A DNA stretch of 64,000 nucleotides, from contig CALRNH020000004.1 of NCBI GenBank assembly GCA_943369485.1, forward strand, positions 124,001 through 188,000, given 5' to 3'. The DNA is from ATX-6F1 sp943369485 (GTDB lineage: Bacteria; Cyanobacteriota; Cyanobacteriia; PCC-6307; Cyanobiaceae). Positions 19,280 through 27,282 of this stretch are shown here, one piece after another (the stretch's first letter is position 1; each line of letters starts with the position of its first letter). A program made the position numbers and the translations under genes. Under the pieces are notes generated by a model that saw only the letters and a program-made list of their open reading frames with translations, was not told the DNA's origin and did no database searches.

Positions 19280-20038
19280 ATGAACCCGCCCCCCGTTCTC
19301 GAGCTCAAGGGGATCCAGGTGCCAGGCCGCCAACAGCCTCGCCTGCAGGATGTTTCGTTGCAGATTCAACCGGGGGAGCGCGTGGCGCTGCTCGGCCCCA
19401 GCGGCGCCGGCAAGAGCACCCTGCTGGCGGTGGCCAATGGCATGCTTGCTCCCAGCGCCGGGGTGGTGCGCTGGGAAGGGCAACCGCTCGCCCGCTCCCG
19501 ACGCCAAAGGCGCCGCCAGCAGGCTCGCATCGGCACCCTCTGGCAGGACCTGCGCCTGATCGAGGAGCTCACCGTTCAACAGAACCTCAACGCCGCCCGG
19601 CTGGTGGACTGGGGCTGGCCCCGGGCCCTGCTCAACCTGCTGCTGCCCCTGGAAACGGCCGCCTGCGCCGCCGCCCTTGGGCGCGTCGAGCTGGAGCCGG
19701 CCCTGCTGGCTCAGCCGGTGACGGCCCTCTCCGGCGGTCAGCGCCAACGGGTGGCCCTGGCGCGGCTGCTGCGTCAGGAGCCGTTGCTGCTGCTGGCCGA
19801 TGAACCCCTGGCCAGCCTCGATCCGCGCCTGGCCGCTGAACTGCTGGATCTGTTGCTCCGCCAGGCCACGGCGCCCCGGGCCCTGCTGCTCAGCCTGCAC
19901 CGCCCCGACCTGCTGGCGGGCTTCGACCGGGTGATCGCCCTGCGCCAGGGTCGGCTGCAGTTCGATGGCCCTGTGGCCGAGCTCCGATCTGATCTGGGGG
20001 CCGGGACCCTTGCCCGGCTCTACGCCGAGGAGCCATGA
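19280..20038 (+). CDS. phnC: Phosphonate/phosphite-type ABC transporter ATPase (PhnC-like)
   Basis: ABC ATPase of about 252 residues that energises the permease encoded next. Walker A (GPSGAGKST), Q-loop (TLWQDLRLIEELTV), ABC signature (LSGGQRQRVALARLL), Walker B (LLLLADEPLASLD) and the H-loop (LLLSLHRPD) are all intact. The frame also has a GTG three bases upstream (19277); I prefer the ATG at 19280. The stop codon overlaps the ATG of the permease by four bases, so the two are translationally coupled. Assignment to the PhnC subfamily rests on the neighbouring phnD- and phnE-like genes. Confidence 0.85.
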   Translation: MNPPPVLELKGIQVPGRQQPRLQDVSLQIQPGERVALLGPSGAGKSTLLAVANGMLAPSAGVVRWEGQPLARSRRQRRRQQARIGTLWQDLRLIEELTVQQNLNAARLVDWGWPRALLNLLLPLETAACAAALGRVELEPALLAQPVTALSGGQRQRVALARLLRQEPLLLLADEPLASLDPRLAAELLDLLLRQATAPRALLLSLHRPDLLAGFDRVIALRQGRLQFDGPVAELRSDLGAGTLARLYAEEP

Positions 20039-21594
20039 ACGCACGGCTGCGGCCCGCTCCGCCGCTGCTGTTGTTGCTGCCGGCCCTGGCCGCGGTGCCG
20101 GTGCTGGTGGCGCTTCCTTCCCTGGCCCATGGGGGTGGCTGGGAGTTGATCGGCCAGTTCCTGGCGGCGGCCCTGCGGCCATCGCTGGATCCGCAGGTGC
20201 TGGGTTCGGCCCTCTCGGGCCTGGGGGTCACCGTGGCCATCGCGCTGCTGGGCTGGGCCCTGAGCCTGGCCCTGGGGCTGCTGGGGGGGCTGCTCAGCTC
20301 CCGCACCCTCTGGCAGACCAGCTCGGGCCAGCGCTGGCCGGCGGCACTGATTCGCCGGTTGCTGGCCCTGCCGCGCTCGATCCATGAGTTGCTCTGGGGG
20401 CTGTTGCTGCTGCAGCTGCTGGGGCTGGATCCAGCCGTCGCGGTGCTGGCGATTGCCCTCCCCTTCGGTGCCCTGGTGGCTCGGGTGGTGGGAGACCAGC
20501 TCGATGCCTTGCCCACCACCCGGCTGGAGGCCCTGCGGGCGGCGGGGGCACCGGCCGGTCCGGCGCTGCTCACGGCCCTGGGGCCTGCCCTGCTGCCGGG
20601 GGTGATCAGCTATGGGGGCTATCGGCTGGAGTGCGCCCTGCGCAGCGCCACCCTGCTGGGGGTGTTCGGCCTCGGCGGCCTGGGCACCGACCTGCGCCTC
20701 ACCCTGCAGTCGCTGCAGTTCAGTGAGCTCTGGAGTGGCCTTTGGCTGCTGCTGGCGGTGATGTTGGTGCTGGAGGCGCTGGTGCGGCTGCTGCGCCGCC
20801 GCTGGTGTCTGCCCACCCGCTTTGGGGCTGGCATCGTGGTCGTCGGCCGGCGGGGCCGGGAAATCGCGCTGCTGGTCCTGTCATTGCTGCCGCTGTTGCT
20901 GGTGCTGGCCCGAGCCCTAGGGGTCGATCCGCTCTCGCTTTTGCCCGGCAGCGCCCTGCCTAACTGGGGCGCCAGCCTGCGGCCGGATGAGCTGCTGGCC
21001 CTGCCCTGGCTGACCCTGGTGGGTCAGACCCTGGGGCTCACCCTCCTGGCCGCCGCCCTGGCGGTGGGCCTGGCGCCGCTGTTGCTGCTGCTCGTGGCCC
21101 CCTGGCCCTGGGGACGGGCCCTGCTGCAGCTGGTCTGGGCCCTGGGGCGCCTGTGGCCACCGCCGCTCACGGCCCTGCTGCTGTTGTTCGTGCTCAAGCC
21201 CGGCCTGGTGACGGCCGCCCTGGCCCTCGGTTTTCACAATCTGGGCATCCTCGGCCGCCTGCTGCTGGAGGCGGCCGAGGACGCCCCCCAGGGGGCCGAG
21301 CAGGCCCTGGGGGCGGCGGGCGTGGGGCCGCGGCTGGCCTTGCTCTACGGCCGCTACAGCGCCCTGGCCAGTTCCTACCTGGCCTATGGGGCCTACCGCA
21401 GCGATGTGATCCTGCGCGAGACGGTGGTGGTGGGGTTGGTGGGAGCCGCCGGGCTGGGCACCGCGCTGCTGGAGGCGCTCAGCTCCTTCGCCTGGGACCA
21501 GTTGCTGGCCCTGATGGCGGTCTATGCCCTGCTGACCCTGGTGGGGGAAGATCTCTCCGACCGGGCCCGAAGGCGATTGCTCGCATGTCCTTGA
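20035..21594 (+). CDS. phnE: Fused double permease of phosphonate/phosphite-type ABC transporter (PhnE-like)
   Basis: A 519-residue integral membrane protein with two tandem binding-protein-dependent permease units, each of about six helices. Each half has an EAA-type loop that docks to the ATPase: EALRAAGAPAGPALLTALGP in the first half and EQALGAAGVGPRLALLYGRY in the second. Such head-to-tail fusion gives a pseudo-dimer from one gene; related long PhnE proteins occur in picocyanobacteria. It is very Leu/Ala-rich with high GC, which creates many open frames on the other strand. Its last 10 bases overlap the SGNH hydrolase start. Confidence 0.82.
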   Translation: MNARLRPAPPLLLLLPALAAVPVLVALPSLAHGGGWELIGQFLAAALRPSLDPQVLGSALSGLGVTVAIALLGWALSLALGLLGGLLSSRTLWQTSSGQRWPAALIRRLLALPRSIHELLWGLLLLQLLGLDPAVAVLAIALPFGALVARVVGDQLDALPTTRLEALRAAGAPAGPALLTALGPALLPGVISYGGYRLECALRSATLLGVFGLGGLGTDLRLTLQSLQFSELWSGLWLLLAVMLVLEALVRLLRRRWCLPTRFGAGIVVVGRRGREIALLVLSLLPLLLVLARALGVDPLSLLPGSALPNWGASLRPDELLALPWLTLVGQTLGLTLLAAALAVGLAPLLLLLVAPWPWGRALLQLVWALGRLWPPPLTALLLLFVLKPGLVTAALALGFHNLGILGRLLLEAAEDAPQGAEQALGAAGVGPRLALLYGRYSALASSYLAYGAYRSDVILRETVVVGLVGAAGLGTALLEALSSFAWDQLLALMAVYALLTLVGEDLSDRARRRLLACP

Positions 21595-22265
21595 TCGCCG
21601 TTCCGCGCAAGCTGGTGGTGCTGGGGGACAGCGGCGTCTTCGGCTGGGGCGACCCTGAGGAAGGCGGCTGGTGTGAGCGCCTGAGGCGCCATTGGATGGC
21701 GCTGCCGGAGGCGCCCGTGCTCTACAACCTGGGGGTGCGTGGCGACGGCCTGGAGCGGCTGGCGGCACGGCTGGGCCCTGAGGTGGGCCGCCGTGGGGAA
21801 TTGCGGCGCCAGAGCCCCCAGGGCATGTTGCTGTCGATCGGTCTCAACGACACCGCCCGTGTGGGTCGACCGGATGGCCGCCACCAGCTGGCCCCCGAGG
21901 CCTTTCTGTTCGGCCTGCAGCAGCTGCTGCGGGAGGCCACAGCCCTGGCGCCGGTGTTGGTGCTGGGGCTGACCCCCGTGGATGGGGCGGTGATGCCGTT
22001 CGCTGACTGCCTCTGGTACGACCTGGAGACCGTGCGTCACTACGAGGGCCTGCTTGAGGAGGCCTGCCTGGAGGCGGATGTGCCCTTCCTGCCCTTGCTC
22101 GAGAGCTTCACCGCTGAGCGGCAGTGGTTGCAATGGCTCTGCGGCGACGGGGTGCATCTCAACGGCGAGGGCCACCGCCGCGTCTACGAGCGTGTGAAGA
22201 CCTGGCCCGCCCTGCTGCGCTGGGCCGACCTCGAACCGCTCCGGCTGCGCACGCCGGCCATCTGA
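21585..22265 (+). CDS. SGNH/GDSL-family hydrolase
   Basis: A 226-residue esterase/lipase-like protein. Block I (VVLGDSGVFGWGD) carries the nucleophile Ser, block III is in LLSIGLNDTAR with the oxyanion Asn, and block V (GDGVHLNGEGHRRVYE) supplies the catalytic Asp and His. There is no signal peptide, so it is probably cytoplasmic. The ATG at 21585 overlaps the permease gene by 10 bases, placing it last in the transporter operon. The substrate is unknown; a role linked to phosphorus or lipid turnover is inference from context only. Confidence 0.82.
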   Translation: MSLIAVPRKLVVLGDSGVFGWGDPEEGGWCERLRRHWMALPEAPVLYNLGVRGDGLERLAARLGPEVGRRGELRRQSPQGMLLSIGLNDTARVGRPDGRHQLAPEAFLFGLQQLLREATALAPVLVLGLTPVDGAVMPFADCLWYDLETVRHYEGLLEEACLEADVPFLPLLESFTAERQWLQWLCGDGVHLNGEGHRRVYERVKTWPALLRWADLEPLRLRTPAI

Positions 22266-22492
22266 GCGCGTCGTCCCTGCAGGCGGTCGCCGATGGAGAG
22301 CGTCCACGGTTCCCGCAGGGATCGCACTCCAGGGGAACAGCAACGGGGCCCTCCAGCGCTTCAGTTGTGACCAGATCCCACTCGATCTCCCCCATCTGGG
22401 GGAGGCGATCTCCATCGGCCAGGTGAGCGCCGCAGCCAGGGGGGCCGACGACCGTGAAAACACGGACATTCCGCCACCTCACCGCTCCCGCC

Positions 22493-22752
22493 ATGGCCAG
22501 TTCACAACCCCTGCATGAGCTCAACTCGAACCTGCTGCGGGCCTATGGCCGCAGGGGCGATGTCAAGGCCCGCAACCGGCTGGTGGAGCTGAACCTGCCT
22601 CTCGTCCGCAAGGTGGCCCATCAGGAGAGCGGGCGCACCGATCTGCCCTTCGACGACCTGGTCCAGCTGGGCTGCCTGGGGCTGATCCAGGCCATCGAGG
22701 CCTTCGATGCCTCCCGTCAGAGCGCCCTGAGCAGCTTCGCGGTTCCCTACAT
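22493..22752 (+). CDS. Group 3 sigma factor (SigF/SigB-like), 5' part, interrupted by the element
   Basis: This encodes the first 86 2/3 codons of an RNA polymerase sigma-70-family factor. Visible are a short N terminus (MASSQPLHELNSNLLRAYG), region 2.1 (RNRLVELNLPLVRKVAHQ), region 2.2 (LPFDDLVQLGCLGLIQAIEAFD) and the start of 2.3 (SALSSFAVPYI), the usual FAVPYIRG motif of SigF-type factors. After 22752 the frame runs into foreign sequence and would give a 147-residue chimera ending at 22936, lacking regions 2.4, 3 and 4. The remainder is at 35679-36258. Joining at the AT of 22751-22752 and 35677-35678 restores FAVPYIRGSMRHFLRDR and a 279-residue protein. In the present arrangement no complete sigma factor can be made. 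Confidence 0.9.
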
Positions 22753-22772
22753 ATGGGGTATTCTATCATTGC
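22741..22772. other. Left attachment junction (attL)
   Basis: Host half: CCCTAC ending at 22750. Shared core: AT at 22751-22752. Element half: ATGGGGTATTCTATCATTGC from 22753. The element arm mirrors the arm left of the core at the right junction: in 20 positions counted outward from the AT, 13 match as an inverted repeat, including GGGG, CT, TCA and TGC. That symmetry is what an LSR attP is expected to have. The core is defined by reading frame and identity, not by experiment. Confidence 0.75.
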
Positions 22773-24702
22773 AAATCAGTTTTTCCCAGTGCTGGCAGTC
22801 CCTTACAGCCGAGTCAGCAGCACCGATCAAGCTGCCGGGCATGGCCTGGACCGACAGGCTGCTGATCCCGCCAGCTATTGCCAGCAGCGAGGGTGGAGCC
22901 TCTATGACGGCCCCGGCTACTCCGATGCAGGGGTGAGCGCCTATGGAGGCAAGAACCTCCAGGACGGCGCCCTGGGGCGCTTCCTGGCCGATGTGAAAGA
23001 GGGCCGTTTTGGTGCTGAGCCAGTTGCCTTATTGATCGAAGACCTGGACCGCTTCAGCCGTGCCATGCCGCTGGCGGTGTTGCCGGTGTTGGTCGATGAC
23101 GTGCTGAACGCTGGCGTGACCGTCTCGGTGATGGCCAAGGGCCGCGACATAAGTCGTGAGTCAATAAAGGCCAACGGGATGGAACTCCATGAGCTGCTCT
23201 TCTGGCTCAGCTCCAGCCATGAGTTCTCCCAGCGCCTGAGCAGACGTATCAGCCATGTCCACCAGGCGAAGCGCGACCGGATCCGCGAGGGCCGCCCCGT
23301 CACCCCCAGCAGTGCCCCAGCGTGGATTGCCCTGGACGCCAAGGGTCAGTGGGTGCTCAACGACTATGCCGCTGTGATCCGAAGGGTCGCTGATCTGGCT
23401 CTGGCGGGCCACGGGCTCCACAGCATCGCCACCGCCCTCAACTCCGAAGGAATCCCCAGCCCTGGCCAGTACCGGCGCGGCCAATGGGCCACCAGCACCA
23501 CCCGCCCGAAGGGGAGGCCCTACAAGCCGGTGGCATGGTCAGGAGGCAGCGTCGGCCAAGTGTTGACCTCACCGGCATTGATTGGTGATCGGCAGATCGT
23601 CACCCCAGGCCATAAGGCTCGAATCCGCGACTGGCAAGAGAGGTGCGCCCTGCTGAGGCGTCAGGGAGTCCCCCAGGCCGAGCTGCCCAAACACCCTGCC
23701 CGCACCCATGAGCCACCTCAACGGGGCTACTACCCCGCACTGGTGAGTGAATCAGAGCAGGCCGCCATCTTGGTGGCATTGGAGCGCCGGAAGCCAAAGG
23801 CTATGGGTCAGGTCTCACAACTCCGGTGGATAGGAGCAGGGCTTTCGTTCTGCTCCTGTGGTGAGCCCGTCGGGGCCACTTGCTCTGTGCGCCCTGCTGG
23901 TGCCGTCTACTACCTGAGGTGTCGGGGCCGGGTGAACGGGACTGGATGCCGACAGCCTGGGGTGCGGTTGCTCGAAGCCCAGGCCGCTCTGCTGACCCGG
24001 CTCAGTGCTGAATCATTCCTGGCCCTGGTGGATGAACGGAAGGGGGGCGCGAATTTGGCCCAGGCGCTCCAGCAGCAACTCCAGGCAGAGGGTGCGGTGG
24101 CAAAGATCGAGGCAGCACTGGCCGCAGGTGAATCGCTCATGGCCGTGGAGACGGAGGTTGCGGGTCTGGCTGTGCTGACCCGGCGGCAGGTGGGCCTGGA
24201 GAGTCAGCTAACGGAAGCACGACGTGAACTGGTGACAGCGAGAGCAACGGTCCTGGCCCAGCAGGCAGGCCGAGGGGAAATTGCGGCCGAAGCTCAGCAG
24301 CAGATCAAGGTTCTTCTACAGACCTTCGCCAATGGCGCCGATGAAGTTGAAGATCGACGCGCAGTGCATAGGCATCTGGAGCGGTTGGGGGTGCGGGTCT
24401 ATGTAAATGGGGCGGATCGCTTGCTTGGCATACAGATCGGCGACGGCAACACAAGCTGGCAGCCGCTGCATGGCGAACTGCCCATGAATGTCCTGAAGAA
24501 GGGGCTAACCCAGGTTTTCTATTTGCCCGCAACGCCAGTGGAAGCCCAGCAGGAAGAAGCGGCAGTGATAGCTGATGGCCCTATTGAGATAACTCCAACC
24601 CATCTGGTAGCGCCTGCGGAAGGCTGGGGTGGTATTGAAGCAGGTACCTATCCCGTGGAAGAGGACGGGAGTATCAATCTTCGGCGACGTGGAACTAAAT
24701 AG
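22753..24702 (+). CDS. Large serine recombinase (site-specific integrase/excisionase)
   Basis: A 649-residue large serine recombinase that should integrate and excise the element. The N-terminal catalytic domain shows PYSRVSSTDQ with the nucleophile Ser, GLDRQ, and LIEDLDRFSR. A PF07508-like recombinase domain follows (GLHSIATALNSEGIPSPGQ; VGQVLTSPALIGD). A zinc ribbon has FCSCGEPV and, after a spacer, YYLRCRGRVNGTGC. The C-terminal third is helical with a coiled coil, as in other LSRs. The first ATG (22753) is the first base of the element and has no visible ribosome binding site; a GTG at 22789 just before the catalytic domain is an alternative. In the integrated state it lies downstream of the sigma promoter and overlaps the truncated sigma frame. 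Confidence 0.93.
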   Translation: MGYSIIANQFFPVLAVPYSRVSSTDQAAGHGLDRQAADPASYCQQRGWSLYDGPGYSDAGVSAYGGKNLQDGALGRFLADVKEGRFGAEPVALLIEDLDRFSRAMPLAVLPVLVDDVLNAGVTVSVMAKGRDISRESIKANGMELHELLFWLSSSHEFSQRLSRRISHVHQAKRDRIREGRPVTPSSAPAWIALDAKGQWVLNDYAAVIRRVADLALAGHGLHSIATALNSEGIPSPGQYRRGQWATSTTRPKGRPYKPVAWSGGSVGQVLTSPALIGDRQIVTPGHKARIRDWQERCALLRRQGVPQAELPKHPARTHEPPQRGYYPALVSESEQAAILVALERRKPKAMGQVSQLRWIGAGLSFCSCGEPVGATCSVRPAGAVYYLRCRGRVNGTGCRQPGVRLLEAQAALLTRLSAESFLALVDERKGGANLAQALQQQLQAEGAVAKIEAALAAGESLMAVETEVAGLAVLTRRQVGLESQLTEARRELVTARATVLAQQAGRGEIAAEAQQQIKVLLQTFANGADEVEDRRAVHRHLERLGVRVYVNGADRLLGIQIGDGNTSWQPLHGELPMNVLKKGLTQVFYLPATPVEAQQEEAAVIADGPIEITPTHLVAPAEGWGGIEAGTYPVEEDGSINLRRRGTK

Positions 24703-24786
24703 TTAGACGGCACTTTTGTCGACCGTCCCCAAGCTATTGACCAAAGCCAAGACCTGTGGCATGGTTGTATTAAAATAAATTATACC

Positions 24787-25278
24787 ATGCGATCGTTTTT
24801 TGCTGCTGTCGTATTCGTAGCTGGATCTCTTATATGTACAGCAGCAAAGGCCGATCAAGAGGTCCTGATTCAATGCATCAACAAATACAAGGGCGTTGGA
24901 TTGTCTGCGGACCTTGCTTACAGCGAGTGCAAGAAGAATACATTAGGCGAATGCATCAAAGGCCTTGCAGGCAAGAACTTTGTTGCCAGATCCACAGAAA
25001 AGAAGCCCGAGGGATACCTGATTGACCTTGGAAACAGTGACTCACGTTGGCTTGAGGGTGGTGCATGGAAAGAGCTTGGCTGCACCCCTTATGGAGACGG
25101 ACCGAAGAGGAGGCAACAAAACATGACGTCTTGGGGCTTTGACTCTGTGAATACCTGGTTCAGACAGGGAATCTGTAGTAGCGAAACAGTCCAGTTAAAA
25201 CAGCCCTATGCGATTGAAGAAGCAAAGACACTTTGTGAGATCCAGGAGCTTGGAGGCAATAAAAAGGAAAGCAAGTAA
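24787..25278 (+). CDS. Predicted secreted Cys-containing protein, unknown
   Basis: A 163-residue protein with a strong signal peptide (residues 1-22, MRSFFAAVVFVAGSLICTAAKA) and a mature part containing several cysteines (IQCINKYK, SECKKN, GECIKG, LGCTPYG, QGICSSE, KTLCEIQ) that could form disulfides. It resembles small periplasmic hypotheticals but I recognise no family. Its base composition is visibly more A+T-rich than the chromosome, consistent with recent transfer. It is followed after about 30 bases by another predicted secreted protein, and the two are probably one transcript with the coiled-coil gene. An A+T-rich stretch before the ATG (TTAAAATAAATTATACC) may hold a promoter. Confidence 0.65.
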   Translation: MRSFFAAVVFVAGSLICTAAKADQEVLIQCINKYKGVGLSADLAYSECKKNTLGECIKGLAGKNFVARSTEKKPEGYLIDLGNSDSRWLEGGAWKELGCTPYGDGPKRRQQNMTSWGFDSVNTWFRQGICSSETVQLKQPYAIEEAKTLCEIQELGGNKKESK

Positions 25279-25309
25279 GTTTTAGGCTAAGTTCGTGCCC
25301 CATGGAAGA

Positions 25310-25849
25310 ATGCCAAGCCAAGACCCGAAAGCGAGCACAGTAATACTCATGGCAGTCAGGCTATCTGTTATTGGCTTGATTGCGTATTCTCAGGCCGGCT
25401 TGGCTCAGACATTCAAAGAGCCTTCAGCGCCTGACTGGCAGAGTCAATTCTTCTCTTACATTAATGGCAAATATAAGTTGTATCTTGGCGAAGATCGAAG
25501 CTCTTGCGCCTATGACATTGATCCCGGCGACATACATTCAGAGGGGAACACTAGATTTGTAACCGCTAGAGTTGGTCGTGGCACCGGAACTATGTGTCGA
25601 GGTGTCCTTGAGTTTGCTTTCTTTCAGGCAGATTGCCAGACAAGGAAGTTTTATCGGATTATCCGAGAGGCAGAGGGAGACGAGCGTCTACGAGGCTGGA
25701 ATCGCTATGAAACAGATTTGACTGACGGATCAAAATATTCTTCAAGCGGTACCTTTTCTCAGATAACTAGACAGCAATTGGCCGACATGGTTTGCAATCT
25801 TCCTGTTAAGAGGACTGGTAGTTCAGGTCTCTACCAAAGAAAGCAGTGA
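25310..25849 (+). CDS. Predicted exported protein, unknown
   Basis: About 179 residues from the ATG at 25310; other possible starts are GTG 25295 and ATG 25349, the last placing the hydrophobic stretch (MAVRLSVIGLIAYSQAGLAQ) right at the N terminus as a signal peptide. The mature part has a few cysteines (SSCAYDID, MCRGVLEF, QADCQTRKFYRI, MVCNL) and reads like a small globular periplasmic protein. No family is recognised. The A+T-rich composition matches its neighbours. Its TGA overlaps the GTG of the next gene (GTGA), which points to coupled translation. Confidence 0.6.
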   Translation: MPSQDPKASTVILMAVRLSVIGLIAYSQAGLAQTFKEPSAPDWQSQFFSYINGKYKLYLGEDRSSCAYDIDPGDIHSEGNTRFVTARVGRGTGTMCRGVLEFAFFQADCQTRKFYRIIREAEGDERLRGWNRYETDLTDGSKYSSSGTFSQITRQQLADMVCNLPVKRTGSSGLYQRKQ

Positions 25850-26358
25850 TCCCTTTCGCCAATGATGCCGAAATGATCCGAGCCTCAGAACAGAACAGAG
25901 ATCTCCTTGGCTGGAGCACATTCTTAGAGGAGCTGGAGGCACAAGCTGCCATTGATCGTGCCAATGATCCAGCGGGGATGGCCACCCTAGAAGCACAGTG
26001 GGCAGCCGATGCAGAGGCCACAAGGGACACGCATGACAAGCGGAATGAAGAGAGTGAGAAACGCATCCGAGAACTGGGAAGACTTCGGGTTGCAGGATTC
26101 AGGGCCAGGAAGAGGGCCAAAGAGAACGCAATGCAGAAGCGTCAACAATTGGAGTCTCTTGTTGAATCGTGGAAGAGGTTGTCATATCAAAAGCAGAAAG
26201 AATCGGTAGATGTGTTTCATTTGCTCCTAGAAAGCATGACCGAGGAGATAAAGAGATTGGAAGAAGAAAGCGTCTTAGTGAGATGGCGGCCCCGCCGTTC
26301 TGAGCGGCCTGTGTATGAGCGTCCTGTACCTGTAATTAGAAGGATGCTGGTGAGCTAA
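25846..26358 (+). CDS. Charged coiled-coil protein, unknown
   Basis: A 170-residue soluble protein, very rich in Glu, Lys, Arg and Ala, predicted to be mostly one long alpha helix or coiled coil (residues about 20-145, for example KRNEESEKRIRELGRL and MTEEIKRLEEE), ending in a basic Arg/Pro tail (RRSERPVYERPVPVIRR). It has no signal peptide or membrane segment. The GTG start at 25846 overlaps the preceding stop; an internal ATG at 25873 is an alternative. No homologous family is recognised. Position suggests it works with the two exported proteins, which is inference. Confidence 0.55.
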   Translation: MIPFANDAEMIRASEQNRDLLGWSTFLEELEAQAAIDRANDPAGMATLEAQWAADAEATRDTHDKRNEESEKRIRELGRLRVAGFRARKRAKENAMQKRQQLESLVESWKRLSYQKQKESVDVFHLLLESMTEEIKRLEEESVLVRWRPRRSERPVYERPVPVIRRMLVS

Positions 26359-26945
26359 CGCGTTTGCCTCTGGGCTGCGGCTTGTTGGCTTTTTTGGGGT
26401 GCTAATTGGTGAGGGGAAGTACTTACACCGGCGCGGGCAAGCTTCCCCCTACCGGGCCATTGATGCTCTGGCCCAGAGATTAAAAGTTCCGCACAGAATC
26501 AGCTTGGTTTCAAGTGCAAGGGCTGATGGTTGAGCAGATACTATCAACAACAGTAATCGCTGAACGCTGCCAACCATCAAGCGTTGGCAATAGTTGCCAT
26601 TTGGCAAGAAGGATTGCCTGCCATGATGGGGCGTATGGTAGTAAAAAAATTATAAATAAGTGGCAATGATTGCCAGCCCGTCAGGAGTCGGGCTCTGATG
26701 GACCGTTGCCTACGTCAGGCAGCGCAGATCGCGCATGGGTCATGCATGACGGCATGGGCAATCAGATGGCCTCGGCCTGGTGTTGTGATTCTTAATAAAC
26801 TTGAGAGCCATTGCAGCGCAGCCGTTCTTAGGCACTGTCGCCGGCCATGCCTGCTCTTGTAACGAAACCCGACGTTACTGTTGAAGCAAGCAACAGGACC
26901 TCCTGGTTCGTGTTGCTCCTTCAGTCCATCAAACCCATAAACACC
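26359..26945. other. 587-base non-coding regulatory region of the element
   Basis: No convincing gene is present. The stretch holds a set of TGGCAA/TTGCCA inverted repeats (listed separately) around an A+T-rich run (GTAAAAAAATTATAAATAAG, 26641-26660) that could contain a promoter for the ArdC-resolvase operon downstream. It may also carry an RNA gene, but I see no clear structure supporting one. Confidence 0.5.
26585..26675. promoter_or_regulatory. Cluster of TGGCAA-N3-TTGCCA palindromes (putative operators)
   Basis: Two perfect copies of TGGCAA-N3-TTGCCA lie at 26585-26599 (spacer TAG) and 26661-26675 (spacer TGA), 76 bases apart. A looser copy (TGGCAA-N5-ATTGCC) lies at 26602-26618. A TATAAAT-like element at 26651-26657 sits directly before the second palindrome. 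This is how a dimeric repressor would control a promoter. The regulator is unknown; the element's RHH protein is one candidate. Confidence 0.5.
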
Positions 26946-27209
26946 ATGAAATTTCTCAACCAAGTCACCAGCAGCAGCCCCAACGTTTTTTCTCATTGGT
27001 CCGATCAGCGCATTGATGCCGAGATCCGATCAGCCGAGGCAAGGCTGATTGACCTTGAAGCCCTTGAGGCCCAAGAGGCTCAGACACCAGGCACCGATCC
27101 CAAGCGACTAGACGAAGCAATCCGTCACCTTGAAAGGTGCATCCGCCTACTTGAGCAGGAGGAGTGCGCAAGGGAGCACAAGGGAGAGAAAACGGCTGCC
27201 ACGTCTTGA
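26946..27209 (+). CDS. Small helical hypothetical protein
   Basis: An 87-residue acidic helical protein (MKFLNQVTSSS; then SDQRIDAEIRSAEARLIDLEALEAQEAQ and HLERCIRLLEQEECAREH). I choose the ATG at 26946; an upstream ATG at 26847 would add 33 residues that look non-coding. It precedes the ArdC gene by about 70 bases on the same strand. Its size and position make it one candidate for a recombination directionality factor, which is speculation. No family is recognised. Confidence 0.45.
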   Translation: MKFLNQVTSSSPNVFSHWSDQRIDAEIRSAEARLIDLEALEAQEAQTPGTDPKRLDEAIRHLERCIRLLEQEECAREHKGEKTAATS

Positions 27210-27282
27210 GGTTTCTGCCCCTCAGTTGACCGACCGGCTGGCCTCTGGCTGGCCGGATTTACTACTTCGCATTTTGTCACCC

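Noticed and set aside
22159..22524. Minus-strand open frame upstream of the sigma gene
   Set aside because: It runs into the SGNH hydrolase gene and across the sigma start; it has no recognisable motif and probably reflects high GC.
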